From positions 146,880,223 through 146,944,222 of the forward strand of contig OW799233.1 of the NCBI GenBank assembly GCA_941918925.1: a stretch of 64,000 nt of DNA. Reading direction: 5' to 3'. Each line of letters opens with the position of its first letter. Positions within the stretch are counted from its first letter, which is position 1. Both the position numbers and the translations under genes were made by a program. Shown one piece after another: positions 48,552 through 61,787 of the stretch. This DNA comes from Phyto melanocephala. Its lineage: Eukaryota; Arthropoda; Insecta; Diptera; Rhinophoridae. Below the pieces are notes generated by a model. The model saw nothing but the letters and a program-made list of their open reading frames with translations, searched no databases and was not told the DNA's origin.

Positions 48552-50477
48552 AATAAAAATTCTTTTTGGGAATACAGGTAAAAAGTTAATATTAGGAAAT
48601 CCAAAAATCAATGCACTTATCACAAGATTTGGTTGTTAAAACTGCTCTGATGCATAATACATAATATTCGAACGGGCAGAAATTTCATATTTGTCAGCAA
48701 AGTGTTCTTTAGGTACACGAAACAGTGGGATTGACAATTCTAAAACAAAGTAAATAACTTGGATAGAGAACTATTACAATTATGGTTTTTAAACTCTATG
48801 TGTGTTTCTTTGCAGTGATTATTAAATTTGATTGCTGTATATAAAAATAATTATATAAACAAATTGTATACCTGGATGGTTGTCAAATTTACAATTTTGA
48901 AATATATTAGCATTGCCATATTAGGATGGATACCTCATAGCAGATTAAGTACTTGTTTAAGTAAATCTATAAGCCATCAAAACTTACAAAAATTTGAAGA
49001 GTTGCGCAATTCTCGTTATCATATGTCATTACAAACAAAATCACTTAGTTACAGTTGTATTTCGTCACAATTTCATTACTAACAATTTTATTTAATTCAG
49101 CTTATTTTACCATGTTAATAAATTAAAGGTCAAACTTTTAAGGTATTTTTAATGAAGAATGATTAATACGTCAAAAGCAGCGATTACAATATACAGAACT
49201 TTAACAAAAAAGAATGAAATTAGAAAATGTTAAAATATTTATGCCGTTAAAATTTCTCTACTCACTTTACTTTACTCACAAAATAGTTTGAACACGTATT
49301 ACTTAGAATGGGTACAAATAGTAAAACACAATAGAAGTTCCATTATATGAAGATCGAATGTAAACAATACGCGAAAAGCAGACATTGCGTTAAGTTAAAA
49401 TAAATATGTCGACTAGAGTAGGTACAGGTAAAAGCTTAATGTTTTTGTAAAGTTCTATTTAAGTTTAAAATTTCTAGGAAATGCAAATTGTGTCCACCCA
49501 ATATAATTCATACGTGCCTAAAATGTTGTAGTAGTTTTTGATTCAACTTATCGAAGTACAACGGGGTTTGTGTTTATTTTTTATTATTATTATTTTTTTT
49601 TCTCAAAATAATCGTGCTGGGTTGTCTAAATTGTTAAATTAGTTTTTGGCAATATAATTGTTTGTAATAAAATTGTTTTCTAAATTGTGTTATGTTTTTT
49701 TTATAATAATGTAGTTGTCGGTGGCGTACTACAATACAATATTACATTTACATTGGCGTAAATAAAATATTACATTTAGCTTAATACTATGTTCACGCAC
49801 GCACCTTAATTGTCAATTTATAATATTCTCGCAATTAAAGGCCTTATTGAGCTGAATTTACCATACTAAAAATTACTTATAAATAGAGCAATATATACTT
49901 TATTGTTTCACTTATTGTCCAAATCTCGAAATACAACTCTTGAGAAGTATGTTCAGTCAGAAGAAAATTCTTATTTATTATTCTTATTTTAATTGCTCAA
50001 TCAACACTTAATTAAAACACATAAAAATATCTGTCTGAACAGGGTATAAGGGAAATTTGATTTTTACATATGTACATATTTGAATTTAAATAACTGTTTA
50101 GATATATTTGAATTGCTCACAATTTGATTTTTATTATTTTTTTTAAATTTTTTTTAAGGAAAAAAATATGACTGCACATTAATCCAAAATTTTATATATT
50201 TTTAAAACATTTTTTATTTCCAATTGAGGAGGTTCATAACAAAAAGTAATAAGTTTACAACAATTTTTTTGATACACGAATAATACTAATTAAAGTCAGT
50301 AGGATATAATTTTCTAAACATTTTTTATCGTATAATAGTTATCTACTATTAATATAAATCATAAATAAGCAAAGAAATTGTTGCACAAGAAAATCACTTT
50401 TAATACGTCTGATACTTTATTTAAGTTAAAAAAAACACTCTAGCAATGTCAGATCAAATATTGTTCATCATACGGAT
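48552..50477. other. AT-rich noncoding stretch, nothing recognised
   Basis: An 84-codon frame at 48828-49082 shows no known motif and is probably chance. Confidence 0.5.
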
Positions 50478-50739
50478 TCTATATCAGGCTTCCACGTACC
50501 AAAAAATTTACATAATTTTAAACTTTTATTTTTGCGTGTAGTCAGTAAAAGGTCACTACAACGGCCATGCGAAGGACCATACAAAATTGTTTATAGAGAT
50601 AAGAAATAAGAAAGATGCAGAAGTTATTACAGTACCTATTGATCGTCTAAAGCCGGCTATTACAGAGAGACCATTAAACACTGTAACTTATACTAATAAT
50701 ACATCTTCTAAAACGAAGCATGTTACTTTTAATTTGTAA
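50478..50739 (+). pseudogene. Gypsy-type LTR retrotransposon relic, integrase C-terminus
   Basis: The frame from 50478 reads FHVPKNLHNFKLLFLRVVSK then PCEGPYKIVYRDKK. The frame then shifts, and 50600 onward reads NKKDAEVITVPIDRLKPA and ends HVTFNL with a stop at 50737. In Gypsy-family Pol, the integrase ends with an H-x-P-x-x-L-x-x-C/F-x-x-V-F-x-R segment, then (Y/C)-E-G-P-Y-x-V, then V-x-I-D-R-L-K-P-A. Order and spacing fit. The frameshift, the short length and the lack of any recognised LTR show a dead fragment. Confidence 0.75.
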
Positions 50740-51889
50740 AACTTAGATTTTTTTCGGAGAGGAAATAGTGTAGAAACTTATAATAAATCTAATTAAAAAA
50801 TATTTTTTATTTTTAATGTTCGATAAAATTTGATTTAAAAAAATAATTTTTTGTAAAAATATTTTTTATTTTTCATTAACAATCTTGAACTCAAACAATA
50901 TACATACATACATACTTAATACAAAATCTGTGTTTGAATAAATTAATAATTTTTATAAAATCATAATCACCCACATATAATATTTAGCTATCAATTTATT
51001 TTAATGCAATATCTAATGGTTCAAAATAATTGAATGTCTATAGAATAGCACGGCTTGCGGAAACACAGAACCAACGGCTCCTTATCAGCATGCCTGTCAA
51101 AAATATAAGCCTATTTAGATATCACTATATTCCTCTACATTAAGAAAGTACTTCCTATAACAGTTTGAACGTCTTTTGTGCTTTCGCTGCACAGAATCAC
51201 TTTTTTTTAATGTTTATGCTCCCTACTGTTTCTTCTTTAAACTGTACTGAATGTGTTTAATAAAATAGCATACATTAACAAATGTTAAAGAATTCTTACC
51301 GCTTTACAGTTATTTCAGAGTTGCCATATCACTAAAGTTATCTTTTCCTAAAATTTGTTACTAATATTTCGAAGTTGTTTATTGCATAGATGTGGAATTG
51401 TTTTATTTTGATCTGATCCATTATATTTGTTATTGAATATAACCATAGTTATAGGAATTTGGTAACTTGGGTAGCAATTTCTATACACATAGATAGGTTT
51501 TAGTCTGCAGAATAGTATCCAGCAAAAAGAAAAACTAAATGGTGGAATTGTTACGTTTTGTTATGGACCTTCTCAATTTTTATACATATAAATATAATAA
51601 AATATATTTTTTTATATTTTTTTTTGAATATAAGCCTAAGGGACATCATTCCAACTTGATATATCGATCCCTGTGCGCGAAATTATCGTATGTTAAAAAA
51701 AAAAATTTTACAGGTGATCATTTTAATTACTTTTATATCAATAAAAATGTAAATAACACTGCTACATACGATCAAATATACACAGTGTTATCTCCATAAC
51801 TAAAACAGTTATCACTATAACATTTGATTAGCACCTGGATTAATGGATGTAGAACCAATTTGCATAAAAAAGTCGATTTCTGAAAATCA
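50740..51889. other. AT-rich noncoding stretch, nothing recognised
   Basis: The first 80 bases may be the remaining 3' part of the Gypsy relic. No LTR or polypurine tract was identified with confidence. The 86-codon frame at 51539-51799 has no family motif. Confidence 0.45.
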
Positions 51890-52444
51890 AATAAGAGCGC
51901 TATATTCGGACGTGCCGAGTCTTATATACCTTTCACAACGTGTAGTCATGCAATAACAGTAGTTTGTATCACCATTCATCCCATATGAAATACGTACATA
52001 CATATAAAAAACATACATATATAAAAACATCCCATGGTAAAATTATAAATTTACGTATGTATGTTAAAAAAAAAATAAAAAAAAAATTTTAAAAAAATTA
52101 TTTAAATATATATAATAAATATAAAACAAAAAAAAAATAAAAGATTAAAAAAAAAAATAATAAAAATATAAATAATATATTAAATAAAAAATAAAAAAAA
52201 AAAAAATTTTTAAAAAAAAATATAAAAAAAATATAAAAAAAATTTTTTTGGCTCAGCTGGGATTCGATGCCACGTTTTTCTTTAACCAGTATACACGTTT
52301 GTATGTATGTATGTTGTTGTTCTAATGTTGTTTTTGTGAAAAAAAACGAGGTGGTCGTGGGTTTTTGCTCATATCTCAGTTGTTTATGTACCGACGTTTC
52401 TGATTTTTAATACCGATCTACTCCCGAATATTTCTGATATTTAA
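51890..52444 (+). mobile_element. Family B repeat, copy 3 (3'-truncated)
   Basis: Runs from AAATAAGAGCGCTATATTCG with a degraded hairpin (CGGACGTGCCG), through the A-rich tract (52063-52240) and the tRNA-like module (52250-52292, minus), to CGATCTACTCCCGAATATTT. The GACGGACA tract and terminal hairpin are missing. Confidence 0.75.
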
Positions 52445-55400
52445 ACAAATATAATAAAGGTAGGATTTATCAGAGGGATAAGCAGTTATCGATTATTACA
52501 TTTTCACTTTAAATAAGCGATAAGTTAATGTCAAGTTCATTTAACATGTTGGGTTCAACAAAACACAGCAGAAAAGACATGCAAATGAGATACTAAATGC
52601 ATGAGTTCAACCTATGATTAAATGGTAAATTTAGGTAAAGCATGCATGTTTTTTACATTAACGTGTCATTAAAGAGCATGTGTTTATAAAAATATATTAA
52701 CAAAATTCATTTCAATCTAATAAGTGCATAGTAGATGAAAAGAAACCCATGTTTCATGACTTTGTTGTTTACATGATTTGTATAAAATTTTTTGCATTCA
52801 TTTCATGTATTTTGAAGCACATCATTAAAGGTCAACTCTTTTGGATTTAGAGAAGGTAATCATCATGCCTCTTCTTGCACTTATAAATTAGAAGTCATGA
52901 AAAATGTTATTCACAATAATTTAGTGTAAATTTTTTTTGCTGGGAAGTTATAAGTAATAATCATAAACTAAGTTGTTATAATGGCCCTCAGTCTATTAAA
53001 AAGTTATTAAATTTTTTACAATAATTTTTATAAATTTATATTTTTGGAACCACCCTCATTCCGGCATAAGTAAATTTTCGAAATCTATTTTACTATGTTA
53101 TATTCAAATTAGTCAACTAGAGTTTACAAAAATTTGAATAATGCTCAGAATCGAAAATTTGTTCTTCCCTTTTAAGATTTATATTTACTTCAAAAATACT
53201 TCTAAAAAACTTTTTTCAAGAATAGTTGTTTTTTTTTATAGAAATAAACAATTAAAAAAGTTTTAATTTTTTTAGTACAATTATTTAAAAGTTTGTTTGT
53301 TTCTCAATTTTGATAAATTAAGTTATTATTTGTAATGGTAAGAATCTTAATATTTACACTAGTCGAATAAATCCCTGTTTTTTTAACAAACTTGGCATTA
53401 TAGATTTAAAAATATTTGTTTCAATTTATGTTTCAAAAATACAACTAAACAAAAATCACTTTTAAATTAATATCGAATAATACCCCTATATTTCTCAGCA
53501 TGATCCTAAAAACTAAAAAATCAAAATAAAAAATAAAATGCTAATAAAATGTTATTAAGAAGCTAAATTTACACAGTGCAATATACAATGAGTTTAATTC
53601 AGTCTTTTTTAAAGCAAACAATAATAAATATTTATCTGGCCTGAAATTAAAATATAGATAAGAATATAAGAAAAACAATCTAAAAATTAAGACTGGAAAA
53701 ACTGGAATTCAAATATACAAAAAATAATTAAAATTGAATTAAAGGACAGACAGGTAAGCGTCAAAGAAATTTGTTTAACATTGGGTGGGTTTGTAAGTTT
53801 TATCTTTAAGGCTATATAAAGAGCTTCATTATTTATTAGTTCCAAATATATACGTTAAGGGTCCTTAACAAATTGTTGATTAGTTATTTTTAAACATATT
53901 CTTGGATATTGTCGATAATTTTTCAATGTACACAAAAATTTCTCATTTATTTCTGTAAAAAATAGTCTATTGGTACAACAGGAAATAGAACTTCTTTGTT
54001 CTTCTTCTGATTACTTCATGGGAACCTTTTATAATCTTATTTTAAGCAAACTTATATCTTCATAATCTATATGCGGTGTATTTCATCAATAAATAAAACA
54101 AAATTAAAAATAATTTATTAAGATAAAAATTCAACAAGATTTGTTATTAAATATGACTTGAAATCATTTTTAATATTAATTGAGGTCATATTCCTGTATC
54201 AAATTTGCCAATATCTATGTATGTATTTTTTGTTAATAAAAAATATTTAAATTTTGCCTTTACAATTTTAAGAATTAAGTAACTATTGTTATGTTTTAAA
54301 TAAAAATATATTTTATTTTTTGTTAAATAAACTTTTTTTCAATAAGTTCGGTAACAAAAACTATGCGACGGGCCTCAAGCTCTACACAGAAAAAAATTAT
54401 CGTTAAAATATTTTCAAATAAACGTTGGCCTTAATTTACTTTCAATTTCTATTAATATTTTAACTGTTTAAAATAATTTTTTGTTTGATTATTTCCTTAG
54501 ATTGACACATTGGCTAAAAAAAACATATTATTATTGTTATTATTCTATTTGCAGTTATTGTGCATTTTCATTGTCTGATGTTTTTATAATTAGTTTTATA
54601 ATTCTTTTTTAGTTAAAGATACTATAGACTTAAATACTTTGATAGAAGACTATTTTTATTCATTCAATAATTCCGTTTGATTAAGTGTTCCTTTAATATA
54701 TTAACTGATTTTTGTAAATTTTTTTTTTTAATAAAATTTTATTTTTTTCTGTTAACAATTTGTTCGATTTTCAAGAAAATATATTTAAACATAATATTGT
54801 ATTGAAAATTCAATTTTTTTTCTCTCTTTGAATTTACAAGTTTAGTGATAGGTCCTTATTCAAACAAATATTTTATTTGGTTGCATGAATTTCTTTATTG
54901 TGCAGCAACGATCCAAAGCTGTTTCACTATCATTATAATGTATGTGTAACCAAGTAACTCCAGTAGTAGTTTTTAACCCAGCCACATGTGGTTTGAAATT
55001 GAAAATGTAGGATTCAATGATTTGTTAGAATTTTTATCATATTATTATAATTTTTTTTATAGACAACTTTCGATAAATGGACGGTGTGTAATTTGTCAAA
55101 AAGCTACAATAAATTACTTTTATGAAGACTGTTTGTTTTTTCAACAAAAGCTAATGCAACCACGAATACTAACGATGTCTATAGTGATGCAGACAATACG
55201 TACTTCATCAAACAAACCACCAAACAGAGACAACGACATCTTATTGTTTTTAGACACAACGCAATAGCCTAAATTACCATTTTTCCAATAAGTGGAATTG
55301 GTTGTTTTGCAGCTGATATCAAAATAGTGAAATCAGTTAAAAACGAACAACAGAAAATTTTAATTATTAAATTATTTCTTAACAGCGGCATTCACACATA

Positions 55401-55699
55401 AAAAAAATTAAAAATTTAATTAATTAAATTAAAAATTAAAAAATTTAAAAATTAATTAATTTGTAACATAAAAAATATGTTGCATCAATTGATTATAAAT
55501 CTGTGTAAGTTTTTGTTATTTATTTACGAAAAAAAAACACATCAAAGCGACAGTATTCCCCGTCATCTTTTTATTTTGAAAAAAAAACTGTGTTGGATCT
55601 GAATATTTGCAAATTTTAAAACAAGTGCGACCTATAGAACTTGCAATAAAAATAATTATAAAGCTGTCATACTATTGAAGTAAGTTAGACCTTTTCCAC
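52445..55699. other. Long AT-rich noncoding stretch
   Basis: 52470-52995 may be a further old MITE: GAGGGATAAGCAGTTATCG at left, TTATAATGGCCCTCAGTC at right, resembling 16490-16630. Frames such as 54986-55267 (93 codons) carry no known motif. Nothing else recognised. Confidence 0.45.
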
Positions 55700-55769
55700 T
55701 ATACTTTGTCAAATCGCATTATTTATTTATTAATACTACAACTGTCTCAGCAACCCGGTCTGGTGATTC

Positions 55770-55995
55770 ATGATTTTTGTATACTCTATGTGATTGCAAA
55801 TCATTTAGAGGAGTTATGGTTCCAACAAGACAACTCAACATGTCATACAGCGTGTGAAACAAGTACTTTTTTGTGTCAAACGTTTGGTAACAAATTTATC
55901 TCAAGAAATGAACTCGTTCGTGTTATTTGACAAGTTTACACCTCTTTCGTTGGGTTACGTTAAATCGGCTGGTCTATATTGGTTAACCGGCAACG
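55770..55995 (+). pseudogene. Mariner-like transposase relic, catalytic-site fragment
   Basis: The frame ending at 55928 reads LEELWFQQDNSTCHTACETS and KFISRNE, the region of the second catalytic aspartate and the S-R-N helix. In another frame 55930-55975 reads TPLSLGYVKSAGLY, the L-W-G-Y-V-K-S segment that normally follows the third aspartate. The third aspartate itself is lost. No TIR found. Confidence 0.65.
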
Positions 55996-56235
55996 ATTGA
56001 TCAAAAAGAAAACAATGATGCACTATTCACTTAATAAGACCGGGTATGCACGAATTAGTGGTGCAAAATTTTAGCACCATGATGGCATTATTAAAACGCA
56101 GTCACTGAGGTCATATGCCAATTTCGGTTATTTTATTTTTATAACAATTTCCAACTGGACGGTGCAATTTGCAATACAGAGCATTAAGCCATCATTAGTT
56201 GAGCCAAATGTTTGTTTAACGAATTCAAAGTATGT

Positions 56236-56341
56236 GGATCGAAATTTTACACGAACGATCGAGTTCGCTGTGCTTTAAGTGTAGAGATGCTAATAAGAAT
56301 TTTCAAATTTCAATCACTTTTGATTGCCGTAATTTGGCACC
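56236..56341 (+). mobile_element. Family P MITE, diverged copy
   Basis: Matches 14118-14248 from GATCGAAATTTTAC, through CGAACGATCGAGTTCGCTGT, to GATTGCCGTAATTTGGC. The outer part of the left arm is missing and the right arm has several substitutions. Confidence 0.7.
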
Positions 56342-58422
56342 TGCTCTATGCTAATAAACGAACACAGATTAATCATATAGCACTCAACATTCGTAGCACT
56401 TAAAATGTATTCACAGAGACCATGTGCCATAAAGTATTTTTAAATATTAAATGCCATAAAATTTGTGAGTTAATCAAACCAAAACTTTGATCGTGCAATT
56501 AAATTTGTTGTATTTTATTTTATTTGTTGTATGTACTTATACTTAATTTACAAAAATTAATGCTGATTAACCGTTGTACCTAACGCTGAATTACCCTAAT
56601 GTTACTAAAGCTTTAGATTATTTTGTACACTTTAAAAGTTATTGTCAATGAAGATTTAAACTTACCTTTTAAATTATTTTCTTCTTTTTTGTTTCAAACC
56701 ACCGGGATTGAGTTTAGGACGGATACTATTAATTGCTCAAAAAGAACATACGTACAAACACTGGACTGAATGACAAATCCTCACTTTTAATTATACCGAT
56801 AAACAATAAAACCCAAATAAAAAGGAATTAGGAATTACGTTAAGTTTTTTTTTTTAATTTGTTACTAGTAACATTTAAGTTTTTTTTTTTAGTTTTTTAC
56901 TAAACAATTTGCATTTATTTCATGTACATTAATGTAAAACGTTATTGCTTTTGTATTCGCATTTGTAACTACACAATTTTAATACATACAATGAAGATGA
57001 TGACAGCATATATTTATAAAACACTTTTCAGCTGCTATGCAAAACATACCAAATACGTAATAGAAGTCTATGCTGAGTAAATAATTTAAGCTCGGCACAA
57101 CATTAGAAGCATGTAGTAGAACTGTTTGTATTCGCTATCATCAACATGATGATGATTACTTTGCTAATCATTATTGTTGTCCATCGTATGTATGGACGTT
57201 ATCGGAAGAAACACAGTTAAAACTCATTTACATTTAAGTACAATTTGTAACTGGCTTTTAAACAAAAGCAAAAATGAATTGAAAATGAAACGCACAAAAA
57301 ATGTAGAAAATTTATATTCTCAGGCTAAATACATAAAACGACGAACGACCGTTTACAGATTTTTGTTATAATCCCAACGACAGCTTTAAAACACTCACAG
57401 AATTTGTATCTTTTGGATGTTGTTTGGATACACTGTTAACAGTAGTTATAGTAGTCAGCTTTACTAGCATCCGTCTATTAAAATAAAACTTTTTTTGGTG
57501 TTTCTATAAGTTTTTTTTTTCGAACTAATGAATTAATTGCCAGTTGAAATGGGATTTTTTTATTTGATGTATTTTTTTTAAAGTAATTTTCCTTTATTTT
57601 GTATTTAATTTTAATGCATTTGCATAATTTGTTGAGTTGTTTTTATTTTTATGTTTTTTTTTTTTAATTTAATATAGGGGGTTTTTTGTAAATTTTGTTT
57701 TTTTGTTTCTCGCTTTTTATTTATTTTTAAATAATATAAAATTTTATTTATTTACACACACACCATAAACTTATTTTTCTCACAGTTAATTTGAAATATG
57801 TTTAATTAAACTATTTGTTTTATTCACTGTTTTTGAATATGTTAAATTAAATTTGATATGTTTATTTATTTAATTTTTTTATTTTAGAGTGTTTTTTCTA
57901 TTTTTTACTTAGTAAACAGCATTGGGTAGTCTTTAGACTTTTGCAGACTCAATTATTTTTATTTGCTGTGATTTTTTTTTTCTCGTTTTTTATAATATAT
58001 TTACCATTATTTTTTTGCATACTTTTTATAATAACATTTTCATACTGATATGTTTCTTGTTTTTATATTTTAAATTATTTGTTTTTACCAAATTGAGCTG
58101 TTTTCCGTTATGTTTTTTGTTTTTGATGAAAAAATCTGTAAGAAGAATAAATAAGAGAATAATCAGTTAAGGATAATAACTAATAAATACTTTTATAGGT
58201 TATCCTATAAAAATAGTATGATTTATAAAATTTTTATGACAATAAAGATAAAATTACATTCAAAAGCATATAAAACAATAAATAACCATTAAATGTAAGG
58301 TGAAAAAAAATTAGGTTTCATAGCAACTTAAGATTTTTTTAAAAAATATTTGTTTTCAACACTTTTGGTAAAACTAATGTACTTTCAGCTCTTCTTCTTT
58401 TTAAAGAAATTTATATTTATTT
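56342..58422. other. AT-rich noncoding stretch, nothing recognised
   Basis: 57480-58130 is very T-rich. No coding frame with family motifs. Confidence 0.5.
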
Positions 58423-59029
58423 TTATACCCTTCACCTGTGGTGCACAAGGGTATATATAGCTTTGTCATTCCGTTTGTAATTTCTACAATTTTCAACTAT
58501 ATGTTCCCCAGATCTGTGTATGGTATCAATCTTTTGGAAATATCCGAGAATGAATCGCTATTAAAATTAAGCACAATCGCCCCATAACTTTCTGAGATAT
58601 GAGCAAAAAGCCACGACCACCTCGTTTTTTTTCACAGTAACAACAACAACATACATATATACTGGTTAAAGTAAACCTGGCATCGAATCCCAGCTGAGTA
58701 AATAAATTTTTTTTTTTATTTTATTTTTTTTTTAATTTTTTTTATATATATTTTTTATATATTTTTTTTTAATTTTTAAAAAAAATATTTTTTTAATTTT
58801 TTTGTAATTTTTTTTATTGTTGTTTTTGTTTTAAATTTTTTTTTTTTTTTTTTTTTTTTTGAAACAATTTATTATTTTGCAATGGGATGTTTATATATAT
58901 ATGTTTTTATTTATGTTTTTTATTTTATATGAGATGAATGGTGATACAAACTATTGTTATTGCATGAATACACGTTGTGAAGGGTATATAAGATTCGGCA
59001 CGGTCGAATATAGCACTCTTACTTGTTTT
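58423..59029 (-). mobile_element. Family B repeat, copy 4
   Basis: Same orientation as copy 1. The hairpin ACCCTTCACCTGTGGTGCAC and AAGGGTATATATAG opens it. The GTCTGTCC tract has been deleted. The tRNA-like module is at 58658-58700, a T-rich tract at 58708-58860, and it ends TTCGGCACGGTCGAA and CTTACTTGTTT. Confidence 0.8.
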
Positions 59030-59190
59030 ATCTATCATGCAAAAAAAAAAACAAATTTCGTAAAAATTACAAATATTTATACAAGTAAACGACAAAATGT
59101 GTAATTTATTTAAAAGGTAACCATAAGCAACGATAAATTGTACCAACAAATCAACCATTTCAACAGAATCAATGTCCAATGGAAATATAC

Positions 59191-59236
59191 CAAGGAAGAA
59201 GAAGAAGAAGAAGAGTCGATATATATATATATAAAG
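59191..59236. repeat. GAA then TA microsatellites
   Basis: About eight GAA/AAG units followed by GAGTCGA and a TA run of eight units or so. Confidence 0.85.
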
Positions 59237-59475
59237 TTCTTAAATACTTTTTGACTCTGCAAGATTTACATTTATGCCCTTAAAAGTCATGACTCAAAGT
59301 AATAACAATAAAAAAAATAGTAATGGGTCAAAAAATTTTCTTGTGTACACTTTTTAATACCGAATATAAACTCTTAGTTCCAATTACTGATACAATTAAA
59401 TAATTTAAAATAGATTAAATAAATTTAAAAATTATTTTTACCAACTTTGCCGTTATTCAATTAAATGTAAAGAAA

Positions 59476-60145
59476 AACAAGTAACAGTGCTATTTTCAGT
59501 AGGGTCGAATCTGATAATACTCCTTACAAAATATCTGTGGCTTGGAGCTAAAAGGGCCAATGTCAAAATATTTACTTTTGAAAAATTTGAATTGAAGTTT
59601 AACTTTTATATATGCTTTCACAGTGACATTGGGCAGCATTTTATTTATGAAGCTGTTCTGGGTTAAGTATGACTTTAGCTGTTTTACCAGAATGAAATAG
59701 AGCAAGAAAACAAATCTAATGCAATGATTTACTCAAAAGAGCAAAAAAGAGACATTGGCCCTTTTAGCTGCAAGCCACAGATATATACTGGTATAATGAA
59801 TTCATCGTAGCGTAGGCTGGAGTTCAAATAAAATGATGTATGCTAATTTACTTTTTTTTCCACGACATCTAAGATTTTGAATTTTTACATCGTTAACTGT
59901 ATTCTAACAGTCAAGCCCTTTTATTTGCTATAAATTTTTATGGGGTTAGAAAACAAATTATTAGCCATTTTGTTTCAGGCGCAATCTTGCAATTAACTGT
60001 TTTTCATAGTTTGCTGTATTCTGATGATCCAGCCATTTTACTGGACACAAATATTTTTTGAGGTTAAAGGGGGTAAATTTTTAAATATTAAATTAAACCC
60101 ATACATAAATTTATGGTATGCCATTTTGTAGTGGCGGCCACCATG
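59476..60145 (+). mobile_element. Family D repeat, copy 4 (partial), with nested MITE
   Basis: It opens AACAAGTAACAGTGCTATTT and TCAGTAGGGTCGAATCTGAT, a degraded shared left end. Interior motifs CCATACATAAATTTATGG and CCATTTTGTAGTGGCGGCCA (60121-60140) match copy 3 at 43031-43070. A 252-bp MITE interrupts it at 59532. The far end beyond about 60145 is not recognisable. Confidence 0.55.
59532..59783. mobile_element. 252-bp MITE with 33-bp inverted ends
   Basis: The ends TATCTGTGGCTTGGAGCTAA and GCTGCAAGCCACAGATA are inverted over 33 bases (to GGGCCAATGTC) with one mismatch, and the outer TA may be the target duplication. The interior holds no recognisable protein, although a 69-codon minus-strand frame overlaps it by chance. 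The inner part AAGGGCCAATGTC recalls AAGGGCCGATGTTG in the mariner-type MITE ends at 31334, so it may be a distant relative. Confidence 0.75.
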
Positions 60146-61787
60146 GGATTTGATTTTTTGGCATTTCGGTAGTCAAGCTCTTTCATTCGAACTTCAAGGT
60201 TGTCTGGAAACTGAAAACATGAATTTTCTTTTGTAATTTCCAACTTTTTTATTAGCTTCTTTATGGGTTCATAATTTAATATTGCAGAAATTACAAACAA
60301 AATGACATGGCTCTTTGTACCCTTGGCATCACATTTAAATAGTGAAAATAAAATATTATTAGTTTTTTTGATATTTCTGAAAACTGTTTGCAAAACTGTG
60401 TTTAAGAATTGTAAAATATTTGCCATTTTCCTATTACAATAACAGCAGTAACGGTTTAATTTTTAAAATGCCTTTTAAACTCTATACTTATTTTTTACAT
60501 AGTTCCTAAAACTTGATTAAAAAGTCATACGATTTATTAGGTACGAATGTGTAATATACATACGTTTCTAAATGCAAAAATCTTAAAGTTTGCTAAAGAA
60601 ATAAGGTAAGGCATTCATTAATTTCAGACACTTCTTTTCATATGAATGTTATTTCTTATTGACACTTTAGGGAACGAAATAGATATTTTATAATTCCAGC
60701 TAGCTTATTTATTTCCAGTTTATTTCTAGTCCTCAAACTTTATTTTTTTGTATAATCATACGCACAGTAACTTAATAAAAACTAAACTAAATTAACTTCT
60801 TTCCCATTAGCTAACTTCTTTATGCAAACACATTGTATAATTAAAATTGTACAACAATACAAAAGTATCTACTGGTTTAATGAATAATTAACCTGCAAAC
60901 AGTATATAATTTGCTAATTTCATATTGACTACAACAGAACAAAATAATTTATTTTAATTACACTTTAGTCGAGAACCAAACAAATTTTCAATTTATTTCA
61001 AAGACAGACATATGATTTCAGTTAAATTTTTAAATAAAGTTTAAGCTAATTCACCTGAATTTGAACATATGCTTATGTTGTGCATAAATACACATGTACA
61101 AAATAATGCAAAAATTGTCTCTGTACATGAATAAATAAAGTTTATTTTCATATAGTTAAAAATATAGAATAAATATATTCACGTTAAAAAAAAATTTAAA
61201 AACAATAAATGATATGATCAGCGAATGTCGATATTAAGGTTTTATAAGTGAAAAATTATACCGTCAGAACACAATCTCTCCTTAAATTTTTTTTTACATA
61301 AAGCCATTAGTTAGAAAAAATTATGAAATAATATTTTTAAGAAGAGAATTTATTGTACTAAATTTATTTATGTTTTTTTTTAACATCATAATTGTGTAAA
61401 ACAAAAATAATTTTAGAGTATATTTTGAAACATCGTATGTATTCTAACATATTTTTTATTATTAAAATTTTAGATAATTCCTGCTATCTCTATCATGGTT
61501 AATTTCTGTGTCATAAAAATCGTCAATAGAACCATTTGTGTTGTTTATCCCTGTTCCTGATAAAAAAATGCATTAAACATAAGAAAAGGCAGATGAAAAG
61601 GTAGATAAACGCCTGACATCTAGTTATTTAAATATTTTTGGAACAACCCAACTCAACAAGGCCACAAAACAACGAACCATCCAACCATTCATCCATTTAC
61701 TCTGCCAACCATTAAACCAACTAAAAAATTTACATGCATAACTGAACAGAAGTCACATTCAACATACAATAAATGACAAATATAAAA
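60146..61787. other. AT-rich noncoding stretch, nothing recognised
   Basis: A 112-codon minus-strand frame at 60088-60426 overlaps the family D interior and shows no family motif, so I do not call it a gene. Confidence 0.5.

Noticed and set aside
54986..55267. 93-codon ORF with a CVICQK segment
   Set aside because: Its composition follows the AT background, with no second half of a zinc motif, no splice signals and no family resemblance.
60088..60426. 112-codon minus-strand ORF
   Set aside because: It starts in family D interior, has no motif, and its composition follows the AT-rich background.
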